Positions 5,295 through 12,998 of a DNA stretch of 15,996 nucleotides are shown here, in pieces (the stretch's first letter is position 1; each line of letters opens with the position of its first letter). This stretch comes from Desulfobacteraceae bacterium (GTDB lineage: Bacteria > Desulfobacterota > DSM-4660 > Desulfatiglandales > Desulfatiglandaceae). A program made the translations under genes and the position numbers. The notes below the pieces were generated by a model. The model was not told where the DNA came from, did not search any database, and saw only the letters and a program-made list of their open reading frames with translations. The stretch covers positions 4,437,499 to 4,453,494 of the forward strand of contig CP070700.1 in NCBI GenBank assembly GCA_020349865.1. Reading direction: 5' to 3'.

Positions 5295-5624
5295 TCATTT
5301 GATACTACGTGGGCGCAAGTCGATTATATCTCCGCCGTTGACTGTCAGATAACAGGCAACAAGCTTACCATCGAGGCACATATTGGCATTAATTACAATA
5401 GAATCCTTAATTTCTATATCGAGATCCCATTCTTCTACCGGGATACCGTAGACAACAGTGTCGCCATCAACGACGATTGCGTTTTCAACATGCCTTATAT
5501 CGGTGACCTCCCCTCTCACGACCTCGTCGCATTCAAGCCCTCTTTCTGCCAAAACAGCCTGTACGGTAACGAAACTCATAACGATTGCCAAAAGCACAAA
5601 CAGTGTCTTTATAGAACTCTTCAT
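5295..5624 (-). CDS. Small exported protein of unknown function
   Basis: The 109-residue product has a clear signal peptide (basic MKSSIK, hydrophobic core to about residue 24, likely cleavage after VLA-27). The mature part of about 82 residues is acidic and rich in beta-strand patterns (VVRGEVTDI, AIVVDGDTVVYGI, IEIKDSIVINANMCL), which suggests a small beta-barrel or OB-like fold. I do not recognise a family. It has two cysteines after cleavage (near 32 and 82). The ATG at 5624 has GGAGG six bases upstream. The gene stands alone, with its own terminator about 80 bases downstream and a copy of the 55-bp element 221 bases upstream. This suggests it is controlled together with the beta-helix gene. 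Confidence 0.75.
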   Translation of the reverse strand: MKSSIKTLFVLLAIVMSFVTVQAVLAERGLECDEVVRGEVTDIRHVENAIVVDGDTVVYGIPVEEWDLDIEIKDSIVINANMCLDGKLVACYLTVNGGDIIDLRPRSIK

Positions 5625-5760
5625 GGTAAACCTCCATTAGTTTTTTTTGTCTCTCTTCGGCCTTGTACTTCATGCTGCTTTCAAGACCCTTCTCACTTTC
5701 TCTCTTTCGGGCTCCAATAAGACGAACGGAGTCCACCTCTATTGTCACTGTGGCTTTTTC

Positions 5761-5787
5761 CTCACCTCCCTTCGGTTCAATTCCATC
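5761..5787 (-). repeat. 27-base leader repeat, copy 2
   Basis: This is the second copy of the unit at 2279-2305, identical at 26 of 27 bases. It includes GGGAGGTGA, a strong ribosome-binding-site core on the minus strand. Downstream is a GTG (5748) opening a 71-codon charged frame that runs into the small exported-protein gene in another frame; I do not consider that frame a proven gene. Confidence 0.6.
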
Positions 5788-5844
5788 TTGCATAGCGCTC
5801 CGATGTTTGAGCAATTTTAATCCTCAAATCTCGAAAGATCCATT

Positions 5845-5899
5845 GGCGTAACTACTTATTTACACGTACGTATAACTACTCATAGAGTAGATGCGTGAG
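5845..5899 (-). promoter_or_regulatory. 55-bp conserved element, copy B, upstream of the small exported-protein gene
   Basis: This is the partner of 3666-3720 (about 43 of 55 bases identical, no gaps). Here the perfect inverted repeat is CTACTC-ATA-GAGTAG (5876-5890). Invariant parts in both copies include ACGTA, GTA, AACTAC and AGTAGAT. It lies 221 bases upstream of the ATG at 5624 and between that gene and the NarL-type regulator at 6024. The near-equal spacing in both copies supports a regulatory role. The binding protein is not known. Confidence 0.55.
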
Positions 5900-5900
5900 T

Positions 5901-5988
5901 GTAACAGTTTAACGTTTTAAAAAATGATCATTGGATTATCGGGCCATGGGTATCTCTTTGCACTATTTGTAAAGCGCTAAACTGTAAC
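5901..5988. repeat. Short relative of the IS66-like element
   Basis: The ends GTAACAGTTTAACG (5901-5914) and CGCTAAACTGTAAC (5975-5988) are inverted, 12 of 14 matching. The inside, including GGGCCATGGG and ATCTCTTT (5941-5958), matches both arms of the element at 4533-4830. No clear 8-base duplication flanks it. It lies between the 55-bp element and the end of the regulator gene, and its pairing could also help end the regulator transcript. Confidence 0.45.
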
Positions 5989-6023
5989 GCGATATGACTT
6001 ATAGATGGGGGACTTTTTGTGGT

Positions 6024-6677
6024 TTAGGAGGTATAACCCTTGCGGATGGCGTATTTTATCAGGTTGGCGGTTTCCTTAATGTTCAGCTTTTCCATAATAT
6101 TGGCACGGTGATGTTCCACGGTGCGGACGCTTATGCAAAGGAATTCGGCAATTTCTTTGTTGGGGATTCCCTCGGCAATGAGCTTCAAGACTTCTCGTTC
6201 GCGTAAGGTCAGGGGGTCAGACGGCAGCGTCAATTGGCCTTTACGGGAGGCTTGGATTAACTCATGTGTCAACTCCCCGGATAAGAGGGGTGATATGTAA
6301 TGCCCACCCTGCCGAATCTTTTCTATAGCGGTAAAGAGTTCTGTATCGGCATCTTCTTTAAGCAGGTACCCTTCAGCACCGGCCGAGATTGCATAATACA
6401 CGTATTCCTTGTCCCTGTGCATGGTCAAGATCAACACTTTCACGTCCGAAGAGATTATTTTGATCTCCTTGGTGGCTTCAAGCCCACGGAGGTTTGGCAT
6501 GGATATATCCAATATAACCATGTCAGGGGTCATTTGTTTTAAGAGTGCAAGGAGTTCGAGACCATCGCTCACCTCTCCGACGACCTCCAAACCCTCGACT
6601 CCTTCAAGAATATTCTTTATGCCATGGCGAAACATGACATGATCATCGGCTAATACAATACTATAAGGACTCACCAT
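6024..6677 (-). CDS. NarL/FixJ-family response regulator paired with the kinase upstream
   Basis: The 217-residue protein has a receiver domain (acidic pair D11-D12, phospho-acceptor D57, T85, K107) and a C-terminal LuxR-type helix-turn-helix (about 151-212; LTLREREVLKLIAEG, RTVEHHRANIMEKL). Its ATG at 6677 overlaps the end of the kinase gene by seven bases (ATGGTGA), so translation is coupled and the two form a cognate pair. A near copy at 3740-4399 shares most of the sequence, including the DNA-recognition region, so both regulators may read the same sites. The 55-bp element lies a short distance beyond its stop. Confidence 0.92.
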   Translation of the reverse strand: MVSPYSIVLADDHVMFRHGIKNILEGVEGLEVVGEVSDGLELLALLKQMTPDMVILDISMPNLRGLEATKEIKIISSDVKVLILTMHRDKEYVYYAISAGAEGYLLKEDADTELFTAIEKIRQGGHYISPLLSGELTHELIQASRKGQLTLPSDPLTLREREVLKLIAEGIPNKEIAEFLCISVRTVEHHRANIMEKLNIKETANLIKYAIRKGYTS

Positions 6678-8473
6678 CGGTTTCCTCTTTCATCTAAAGG
6701 AACTTTAAAGGTGATTCTGGTACCTGTCCCCTTTTCACTCCATATGTCGAGAGATCCTCCCAGTATCCTGACCCGCTCATACATGGCCGACAATCCTAAT
6801 CCCTTTTTAATGGGGTCCCGGCTAAAGGCCTCTTTTACATCAAAGCCTTTCCCGTCATCTTCCACACTAAACAAAACTTCATCATCCTGTTTGCTAATGG
6901 CAATAGATACCTGGGTGGCCTGAGCGTGTTTTGCAATATTCGTAAGGCATTCCTGAACAATTCGATATACAGTGATTTGGCCCTCATGCGAAAACAAATA
7001 GTCCATCTCATTCATATCGAGTGAACTCTTAATATTATAATGTTTGGTAGAGGCCTCAACAAGCCATCGAATGGCGGCCGAAAGGCCCAAGTCCTCCAAG
7101 ATGGAAGGACTCAAGTCCCGGGAAAGCCTACGAACATTTTCCGTGACTTCATTTATGTATGCGATCACCTCATCGCACTCTGCTTTTAGATTCGCCTGAC
7201 CTTTCCCCAATGCCCTTTGAATAGATCTTACCTTGAGCTTAAAGACCATGAGGGCCTGTCCCAATTCGTCATGTAGTTCCACGGAAAGCCGCCTTCGTTC
7301 TTTTTCCTGGGCTGAAAGTAGTTGATAAGATAAAAAATGGAGTTCTCTCTCAGATTGCCGGAGCGCCTCCTCTGCCTCCCTCCGCTCAGTAATATCCCTC
7401 GCAATTCCGACAACTCCTTCTGTTTTCCCTTCTTTATTTATCAGCACCGCGGCGGAAAAAAGCATAGGGACCCTCTTGCCGTTCCTCGTCATGTAGTCTA
7501 TTTCATGATTGACAAGTGTTTCTCCACCAAGCAGTCTCTGGAATCCTGAGTCTCTAAAAATCTTTTCTTCTAATGGGACTATTCGATTTATATCTTTTCC
7601 AATGAGTTCATTTTCTTTATATCCAAGAAGATCACATGTTGCTTTATTAACACTGCTAATTTTTGCATTTGGGTCAACAACAACAAGTGTATCATTCATG
7701 CTTCCTATGATGTTATCAACATAATCCTTAGAGATAGTCGTTCTCCGCAAGTCCTCGGTCATCTTGTTAAATGAATTGGCCAAAGCACCTATCTCATCAT
7801 TCCTTTTGATCGTAAGTCGCGTATTTAGATCGCCGTTGGCCACTTTCTCTGTTGCATCGGTTATTTCCTTAATTGGTAAAGATATAAAAGTAGCTAAAAA
7901 ATAGGCAATGACTCCTCCTATTATGGCGGTCACCAGGCCTATAAGAAAAATTTGTTGTCGAGCGTTTGCAATTTCCTTTTCTATGGCTATATGGGAATAC
8001 CCTAATCTAACCGTTCCCAGCCTGACATTGGAAACTCGTATGGGCGTGAACATATCAAAATACAGTTTCCCTCGCTCTGAGAGGAGGATACAGCCTGGCC
8101 CCTTAGAGTTCACGGCAGCAATATTCACGCTATCCTTATAAGTCTTGCCAACCTCAGCCAGGTTGCTGTGCATAACCACCTTGCCGTGAGGGTCCAATAT
8201 AAAAACATAGCGAACATAATCTTGCGTCATCGAGTGGTTAACAAACCGACGGAGCGTTGTTAAGTCTTGACTCAATAGGGGCCTCACCGTGAACTTTGCT
8301 AAGTCGTCAGCCAAAGCAAGCCCCCTTTTGCGAAGCTCGCTCACCAAAGTTTCTTTCTCTCGCATAGTGGTGATGACCCCCGTGACCACCACAAAAATCA
8401 CCACCAAACTTTCAATCAACAATGCTATCTTAGCTCTTAAGCTAAGTTTTATCGGTTTGGGAAAGAGTTTCAT
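6671..8473 (-). CDS. Membrane histidine kinase with Cache-like sensor, HAMP and PAS domains
   Basis: The 600-residue kinase starts with a membrane helix (about 15-36). An extracytoplasmic sensor domain follows (about 37-172, Cache-like, with the YVFILDPHGKVVMHS segment), then a second helix (173-198), HAMP (199-250), PAS (251-370) and a short linker. The HisKA_3 domain has phospho-acceptor H401 in the segment SVELHDELGQAL. The ATPase domain follows (N-box N512, DDGKGF at 539-544, GLGLSAM at 558-564). It should phosphorylate the NarL-type regulator encoded immediately after it. It begins 40 bases after the PhnD-type gene, with AAGGA seven bases before the ATG at 8473. That neighbour may bind the signal and pass it to the sensor domain, an arrangement known for other three-part systems. 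The ligand is unknown. Confidence 0.92.
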   Translation of the reverse strand: MKLFPKPIKLSLRAKIALLIESLVVIFVVVTGVITTMREKETLVSELRKRGLALADDLAKFTVRPLLSQDLTTLRRFVNHSMTQDYVRYVFILDPHGKVVMHSNLAEVGKTYKDSVNIAAVNSKGPGCILLSERGKLYFDMFTPIRVSNVRLGTVRLGYSHIAIEKEIANARQQIFLIGLVTAIIGGVIAYFLATFISLPIKEITDATEKVANGDLNTRLTIKRNDEIGALANSFNKMTEDLRRTTISKDYVDNIIGSMNDTLVVVDPNAKISSVNKATCDLLGYKENELIGKDINRIVPLEEKIFRDSGFQRLLGGETLVNHEIDYMTRNGKRVPMLFSAAVLINKEGKTEGVVGIARDITERREAEEALRQSERELHFLSYQLLSAQEKERRRLSVELHDELGQALMVFKLKVRSIQRALGKGQANLKAECDEVIAYINEVTENVRRLSRDLSPSILEDLGLSAAIRWLVEASTKHYNIKSSLDMNEMDYLFSHEGQITVYRIVQECLTNIAKHAQATQVSIAISKQDDEVLFSVEDDGKGFDVKEAFSRDPIKKGLGLSAMYERVRILGGSLDIWSEKGTGTRITFKVPLDERGNRW

Positions 8474-8513
8474 GCGAAAATCCTTTATGCTGGAATTTTT
8501 CTAACAGATTCTT

Positions 8514-9395
8514 TTATTCTAACGTTTTTTCACCTATCAGTATCCTTATGCCGTCATAATCCTCATCCTTTGACTTCTGAAATCCGCCTAATTCAGCGCG
8601 GTACAATGTCTTTTTATGGTCAGGTTTATTGTTGTCGAGCCTGAGTAATGCCTGATTTACCGTGGTAATGATGTCATTACTTATGTCTTGACGGGCAACA
8701 AAAACCTTCGTTGGGACTGCCTTGGTTTGGCAAATGACAACAATCTGTTTAGCCTCTAAACCAAGTTCCTGCTGTTTTTTTGAATGCTCCTCAAGAAAAT
8801 GGTCGCATATAATCCCTGCATCAACTGCTTTGAGATAGACTCTAAAGGCTATATCCTCGCAACACCCCCCATTGGAATAAGCTCTTAAGTCTTTATCAAT
8901 GTTTATGCCGTTTTCTTCAAAGAGCGATTTTGCTGCCACCCATTTGGCGGCCGAAAACTTGGGTCCAAACATGACGGCCTTTCCTATTAAGTCTTCCAAT
9001 TTGTTTATGCCACCGTCTTTCCTGGCAATGACCACGCCAGACTGGGAGGTTGCCCCTTCCCGGGTTAGAGCCCTAAGGAGGGAACCTTTGTCATAAAAGC
9101 GGGCGAATCTCAAATACATATGGGGGTCCTGGAAGGTAAAGTCTATATTCCTATTCTTAATGGACCTTTCAAATTCTGCGGGATCCCTTGGAACCACTAA
9201 GCTTATGTCCAATCCAGTCTCCTCTTTTAGATAGGTGACCAGCGGATGGAACTTCTTAAAGCTCATCACCACGTCGGTACAAGGAAAAATAGCTAATGTA
9301 ATGGTCTTTCTAACCCCATCAGCATAGCTTGCACCAACCAGCAAGTACATAAAAAGTACACCTGCTACCACCCCTTTACTCAATTTTTTGATCAT
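8514..9395 (-). CDS. PhnD-type periplasmic binding protein, probable sensor partner
   Basis: The 293-residue protein has a signal peptide (residues 1-25, cleavage near ASYA). The mature part is a type-2 periplasmic binding protein of the PhnD (phosphate/phosphonate) family: an N-terminal strand TITLAIFPCTD, then DFTFQDPHMYLRF, a GKAVMFGPKFSAA hinge region and VDAGIICDHF. No permease or ATPase gene adjoins it. Instead it sits directly before a histidine kinase, so sensing rather than transport is likely. An unusual GGCCED (residues 176-181) puts two cysteines where relatives usually have a Ser/Gly-His type ligand loop. With C39, C197 and C222 the mature protein has five cysteines. AGGAG lies nine bases before the ATG at 9395. 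Confidence 0.85.
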   Translation of the reverse strand: MIKKLSKGVVAGVLFMYLLVGASYADGVRKTITLAIFPCTDVVMSFKKFHPLVTYLKEETGLDISLVVPRDPAEFERSIKNRNIDFTFQDPHMYLRFARFYDKGSLLRALTREGATSQSGVVIARKDGGINKLEDLIGKAVMFGPKFSAAKWVAAKSLFEENGINIDKDLRAYSNGGCCEDIAFRVYLKAVDAGIICDHFLEEHSKKQQELGLEAKQIVVICQTKAVPTKVFVARQDISNDIITTVNQALLRLDNNKPDHKKTLYRAELGGFQKSKDEDYDGIRILIGEKTLE

Positions 9396-9473
9396 TATAT
9401 CCGGCTCCTTTCGACTAACACCACGGCTCGACCGTACTCGAGGTAATTAAGGCATATGCTTGAATAATTAGAA

Positions 9474-10118
9474 TTACTTTGGAATTGTAACATAATCATC
9501 GTCGTAGACCCCCTTTTCCGCAGTAGTGTGACATGCGGAACAGTTGGAGAGCGAACCGATGGAATCGCGATTTAAGACCTTGGGAAGAACTTCATGGTGT
9601 TTGCGTTGAATGTATGGGATTTTGGTAATCCTCAGAGGCGTTAGATTCCCCAAGCATCTCATGATCTTGACAGCTCTTTTTGCGGAGGAATGTTCGGCAG
9701 CGTTCGTTCTAAGATATTCAGCAATAACTTTTCTTGATCGTGGATCAAGCTCAATGACCTCTCCGAAGTGATCTTCAAGCCCAGATAGGATCTTCCCCCA
9801 TGAACCGGAAGGTAACAACTCGGGCTGATAGGCGAAGTGGCAAGCGCCGCACTCCTCTTTGAAAGTAGGGTTATTTACGGGTGTTAAATAGCGTTTCCCG
9901 TAATGCTTGGAGTCACTCCGGTACCTTTTTTGATACCGCCTCTTTTTCCCCTCTCTGTCATGATCATCATCGTCATCGTTGTCACCCCAATCAAAGGGTT
10001 TTTCGTTCCACCTGCTATCTTTGTATTCATCATGATCAGCCAATGCGGCATAAAAGGCCCCGTTTGTTAACAGAAAAAGGGCCGCTAAGAGAGCCGTCAA
10101 TTTCAGCATCTTATTCAT
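9474..10118 (-). CDS. Periplasmic dihaem c-type cytochrome
   Basis: The 214-residue protein has a signal peptide (residues 1-27, ending AALA). A very acidic then basic stretch follows (DDDDDHD at 48-54, then KKRRYQKRYR), and then two CxxCH haem-binding motifs, CGACH (90-94) and CSACH (193-197). The spacing of about 100 residues and the segment YQPELLPSGSW resemble the DHC dihaem cytochrome family. It probably carries electrons in the periplasm. The ATG at 10118 has AGGAG five bases upstream. It is the first gene of a likely operon with the PhnD-type protein (78 bases on), kinase and regulator, which hints that the system senses a redox-active or respiratory compound. Confidence 0.85.
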   Translation of the reverse strand: MNKMLKLTALLAALFLLTNGAFYAALADHDEYKDSRWNEKPFDWGDNDDDDDHDREGKKRRYQKRYRSDSKHYGKRYLTPVNNPTFKEECGACHFAYQPELLPSGSWGKILSGLEDHFGEVIELDPRSRKVIAEYLRTNAAEHSSAKRAVKIMRCLGNLTPLRITKIPYIQRKHHEVLPKVLNRDSIGSLSNCSACHTTAEKGVYDDDYVTIPK

Positions 10119-10274
10119 ACAATCTCCTATTCAGGCTACGGCTTATGTATCTAAAAATCTCCTTGATTTCATAACAGCTATCCCCAGTTCAAAATTGTTT
10201 GATGCTGCCGTAAAACGCAAGGACTTCCCGCAAAATACAATGCTTGATCAATCCTTAAGGTTACCAGTTGTCTT

Positions 10275-10574
10275 TTATTCTCCTTTAAAGGATCGTTTAA
10301 TGAGAGATAGGTAATAATCCATAATGCCTTCAACCATGCAGTAACAAACGCGTGGTCCATCAATTTCCCCCTGTATCCAGCCTGTTTCCGTCAAGACCTT
10401 AAGATGCTGCGATACACTTGACTGGGCCAGAGGAAGGGCATCAACAATGTCACCGCAAACACACCTTTCTTCAGGGGGTTTATTCTCAAGTATACGGACA
10501 ATCTCTACTCGCATGGGATGGGCAAGCCCTTTGGAGAGTTCGGCCAATCTCTTTTTGCACGCATCAATGGACAT
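10275..10574 (-). CDS. arsR: ArsR/SmtB-family repressor, candidate regulator of hgcAB
   Basis: The product is a winged-helix repressor of the ArsR family. From the ATG at 10574 it has 99 residues. The DNA-recognition helix is AQSSVSQHLKVL, preceded by RCVCGDIVDAL. The CVC pair is the classic thiolate site where As(III) or a similar soft metal binds and releases DNA. A further Cys pair lies in the wing (VCYC). I chose the ATG because AAGGAG is nine bases upstream. A GTG at 10637 in the same frame gives 120 residues but has no good ribosome-binding site. Its promoter carries the same operator as the hgc operon, so it should repress both itself and hgcAB. An hgc-linked ArsR is known from other methylators. 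The inducer here is unknown. Confidence 0.9.
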   Translation of the reverse strand: MSIDACKKRLAELSKGLAHPMRVEIVRILENKPPEERCVCGDIVDALPLAQSSVSQHLKVLTETGWIQGEIDGPRVCYCMVEGIMDYYLSLIKRSFKGE

Positions 10575-10765
10575 TTCCCCTATCTCCTTAAAGTCAACGG
10601 GATTTTCTTTATATGTAGGCTTTTGTTCTTTTATCACAAGTTCTTTTTTGAAGGTTTTTGGAATCTAAATATTGGGAAAATGCTGTATCTGCAGCGTCAC
10701 GCCCAAGATTCCAACTCTTGATTCTGCCCTTAGATTATTCTATATCCTCTCGGTTTTAATCGTTT

Positions 10766-10808
10766 ATCGTAAATGAACGATTTTATTGCCAAAACCTTTT
10801 GCTGTCAA
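10766..10808 (-). promoter_or_regulatory. ArsR-type operator and promoter of arsR
   Basis: On the minus strand TTGACA (10803-10808) and TAAAAT (10780-10785) are 17 bases apart. A perfect inverted repeat ATCGT-N6-ACGAT (10766-10781) overlaps the -10, with another ATCGT half-site at 10759-10763. This matches the hgc promoter at 2072-2121 nearly base for base. The leader toward arsR is about 190 bases and contains a 9-bp inverted repeat (10658-10666 with 10706-10714). Autoregulation is inferred. Confidence 0.8.
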
Positions 10809-10965
10809 GCACTTTTGATTATTCATGAAACAGGGAAAGGCCATATACCGAAATCTGTTTACATAAAGACTGAGAGGGTGATACGGTAACGGGAGTTTTA
10901 TTCAGGATGCTGAAAGAAAAAAACTCTGTTTGAAATTCGTACAGGCTTATATGGAGGCTTAACGG

Positions 10966-11244
10966 ATGGACCTCAAAGTGATGCTCACAACTTTTGGGAT
11001 GATATTTCTGGCTGAATTGGGCGACAAAACTCAGCTGGCGACCTTTGCATTTGCTGCCGAAAGTAAAACGCGGTTAGCTGTATTCATTGGATCTGCGGGC
11101 GCTCTGGTATTGACCTCCTTGCTGGCCGTTGTCTTCGGATCCGCCGTGAGCAGGCTAATTCCGCCAAATTATATTAAAGTAGGGGCAGGGGCCCTATTCG
11201 TCCTGCTGGGTTTATGGATGCTATTATCTCCGGGAGGAAAATAG
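10966..11244 (+). CDS. Half-size GDT1/TMEM165 (UPF0016) family cation transporter
   Basis: The 92-residue membrane protein has one copy of the family motif E-x-G-D-K-T (residues 17-22, ELGDKTQLATFAF) and about three membrane helices. Members of the family export Mn2+ or Ca2+. Full-size members carry two motif copies, whereas this one has one, as in short bacterial versions that are thought to pair up. GGAGG lies eight bases before the ATG. A leader hairpin (10893-10926: GAGTTTT/AAAACTC with an inner TTCAG-GATG-CTGAA) lies about 40 bases upstream. I could not match it to the manganese riboswitch. The next gene starts at the base after its stop, so the two form an operon, divergent from arsR. 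Confidence 0.88.
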   Translation: MDLKVMLTTFGMIFLAELGDKTQLATFAFAAESKTRLAVFIGSAGALVLTSLLAVVFGSAVSRLIPPNYIKVGAGALFVLLGLWMLLSPGGK

Positions 11245-11922
11245 ATGACAAACAGGAAAGCGTTTAGACATTGGACTTTCTTGTGCAGCCTCGCGTTCGC
11301 CCTGTCAGCGGTATTTGTAGGGGCAGGATGTTCGAAGGTTTTTTTGGGGAAAAAGCCTGATGTCGAGGAAAACTGGACTTGTGACAATGAAGCAGACGAA
11401 GCCATGAAGCGAACCGATTATGCTGCTGGCATTTTTCTTCATGAACGGTTTTTAGAGAAGGCCCCTGAAAACGCACTTGCTTTGTACCACTTGGGATATG
11501 CCTACGGCCAGATAGGAGAACACCTGAGGGAAGTCGCTCACTACGAGAAGGCCATTGCATTCGGGTACAAAAGAGATCTCATTTTCTTTAACTTGGGAAT
11601 GGCTTACGGTGAATTGGATCAGACCCAAAAGTCTATTAATGCCTTTAAACAGGCCTTAGAAATGAATCCTGACAGTGCTGATAACCACCTTGGGCTGGCC
11701 ATGGCCTATCAGAAGAGTGCTGCCGACAAACTGGCAGAAGAGGAGTTTTTAAAGGCCATAGACATCGACCCTCAGCAAGTGGAGGCACGATTATTACTGA
11801 GCTTGCTCTATGCAGATTGGGGTGAACTCCAAAAGGCCGCTGATCAGCTTCGTGAGGTCCTGGAAATTGACCCAACCAATGCAAGGGCACGTAAGTTTCT
11901 CGAAAGAATTGAACGGGAATAA
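11245..11922 (+). CDS. Exported TPR-repeat protein, possibly a lipoprotein
   Basis: The 225-residue protein starts with a signal sequence (basic, then hydrophobic 11-27) ending VGAGC. C29 could be lipidated, although Gly at the -3 position makes the lipobox poor. From about residue 50 to the end it consists of about five tetratricopeptide repeats (for example ALYHLGYAYGQIGE, FFNLGMAYGELDQ, NHLGLAMAYQKS, ending in LEIDPTNARARKFL). It is likely a protein-binding scaffold in the periplasm or at a membrane. The ATG follows the stop of the transporter gene without a gap, and GGAGG inside that gene serves as ribosome-binding site. The partner is unknown. Confidence 0.87.
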   Translation: MTNRKAFRHWTFLCSLAFALSAVFVGAGCSKVFLGKKPDVEENWTCDNEADEAMKRTDYAAGIFLHERFLEKAPENALALYHLGYAYGQIGEHLREVAHYEKAIAFGYKRDLIFFNLGMAYGELDQTQKSINAFKQALEMNPDSADNHLGLAMAYQKSAADKLAEEEFLKAIDIDPQQVEARLLLSLLYADWGELQKAADQLREVLEIDPTNARARKFLERIERE

Positions 11923-11952
11923 AGATGGGGCATTAAACCCAGATTGTTAGTC

Positions 11953-11977
11953 CTAACGATGTCTGTTAGTATTTTTT
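11953..11977 (+). terminator. Weak intrinsic terminator candidate after the TPR gene
   Basis: CTAAC (11953-11957) and GTTAG (11965-11969) can pair around a seven-base loop, followed by TATTTTTT. It lies 31 bases after the TPR stop and overlaps the end of the convergent lipoprotein gene. The stem is short, so this is tentative. Confidence 0.35.
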
Positions 11978-12412
11978 CCCTTTTTTCTTTTTCTTAATCT
12001 TACCTGGGGGATGCTTCCGTTTATGATCTTCGAAATGGGTGTATGGCTTATCCGAATCCATTCCAATAGTTACGTAGTCACCGAGCCGGACATGAAGCCT
12101 GCTGGGCAAAGAAACGGACATTCTCCACTGATCTCCTTCAAGGTAAAAATACAACCCTCTTCCATTATCGAAATAAACGTACTCGGAAGGATAATAGCGA
12201 TAGGTATATTTTGCCCGGTAGCCGTGTGCCGGCGCATGAGGGGGCGGCCCACCCTTCGCTTTAGTACCATAGCCGGGGGGTGGGACAGGCTTTTGTTTTG
12301 AACCCCAACCTACATGAACATCCCCCCCGGTGGCGTGGCATCCATATAAGAAAAAGAGGAAAAGTATACAACTCAACATAATCAATAGCTTTGGTAAATA
12401 GTTAGTATTCAT
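11966..12412 (-). CDS. Small lipoprotein with aromatic-rich beta region and Lys-rich tail
   Basis: The 148-residue product has a lipoprotein signal with a good lipobox (LYGC, C25). A Pro/Gly-rich linker follows (KPVPPPGYGTKAKGGPPPHAP), then a segment YRYYPSEYVYFDNGRGLYFYLEGDQWRMSVSLP. This type of aromatic strand pair is seen in many small exported proteins of deltaproteobacteria. The tail is strongly basic (KKKKKGKK) and might bind nucleic acid or anionic polymers. AGGAGG lies six bases before the ATG at 12412. Function is unknown. Confidence 0.78.
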   Translation of the reverse strand: MNTNYLPKLLIMLSCILFLFFLYGCHATGGDVHVGWGSKQKPVPPPGYGTKAKGGPPPHAPAHGYRAKYTYRYYPSEYVYFDNGRGLYFYLEGDQWRMSVSLPSRLHVRLGDYVTIGMDSDKPYTHFEDHKRKHPPGKIKKKKKGKKY

Positions 12413-12424
12413 CTTGAACCTCCT

Positions 12425-12449
12425 GTTCGATTTTTTATATTGATCGAAC
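12425..12449 (-). promoter_or_regulatory. Inverted repeat in the lipoprotein leader
   Basis: A perfect 7-bp inverted repeat, GTTCGAT (12425-12431) and ATCGAAC (12443-12449), encloses an AT-rich loop containing TATAAA on the minus strand. It ends just before the AGGAGG ribosome-binding site. It could be an operator around a -10 box, or an RNA hairpin. I cannot tell which. Confidence 0.35.
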
Positions 12450-12491
12450 TGCCTTTATGTTGATACTGGGATACTTCTCTCCGAGGAGGAG

Positions 12492-12998
12492 TTAGCCCTC
12501 CGCGAGGTCGGTGGCCCTTTTTTCGACCCGTTTGAATTGATTGTTGTGTTTGAGTCCGGCTGCCTTCCCTTCGACTCCGGCCTTGCGTCGATCTTCGCCC
12601 CATTTACGGATATAGTCACGCAAGTCCTGATTTTCAAGGATAAACGCAAACAGCTCATTTTGCAATTCAATGGGTGGTTGCTCCTTTCCCAGGACTTCCT
12701 TGCAAACCCCGCGCAAATAGGTGACAGTGTCGAGGATCAGCGCCGCCTCTTCAAAGCTCCATTCCTTTGACGGCTCGAAAAGATTGCGCTTCAGGGCATT
12801 GATCTGATCATCTGTGATCGTGCCGGGTGTGCCGATGCGGGGCATTTCCCGTCGCTTTGTGGTAGGTTTGGGTTGTCCCCGGGAACGCAAACCCGTAAAC
12901 AGGCCGCCAAACAGGTTGCCGCTGTTCCCCTGCCGGCGCTTCATAAAGATCCAGACGGCAAAAGCCACTACTATGCCTAAAAGAATACTGTCCATCAA
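12492..12998 (-). CDS. Membrane-anchored protein of unknown function, coupled to the RND pump
   Basis: The 168-residue product has one N-terminal membrane helix (about residues 3-19) followed by a basic, Gly/Arg-rich linker. The soluble part (about 58-168) is mainly helical and charged (DDQINALKRNLFEPS, FAFILENQDLRDYIRKWGEDRRK). I do not recognise a family. Its ATG overlaps the stop of the RND gene by four bases (ATGA), so the two are translationally coupled and the protein may assist the pump. It ends before the lipoprotein leader. Confidence 0.72.
   Translation of the reverse strand: MMDSILLGIVVAFAVWIFMKRRQGNSGNLFGGLFTGLRSRGQPKPTTKRREMPRIGTPGTITDDQINALKRNLFEPSKEWSFEEAALILDTVTYLRGVCKEVLGKEQPPIELQNELFAFILENQDLRDYIRKWGEDRRKAGVEGKAAGLKHNNQFKRVEKRATDLAEG

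Noticed and set aside
5158..5352. A 64-codon plus-strand frame starting MPKKEGRASRK
   Set aside because: It runs over the terminator and into the 3' end of the minus-strand exported-protein gene and resembles no family.
5533..5748. A GTG-started 71-codon charged frame (MTIEVDSVRLIG...) on the minus strand after a strong ribosome-binding site
   Set aside because: It overlaps the well-supported exported-protein gene by about 90 bases in another frame, and its C-terminal half looks like out-of-frame signal-peptide sequence. It may be a gene remnant, but I cannot support it as a gene.
10809..10965. A manganese (yybP-ykoY) riboswitch before the GDT1-family gene
   Set aside because: Such riboswitches often precede this family, but I do not see the conserved loop sequences. 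Only a simple hairpin at 10893-10926 is present.
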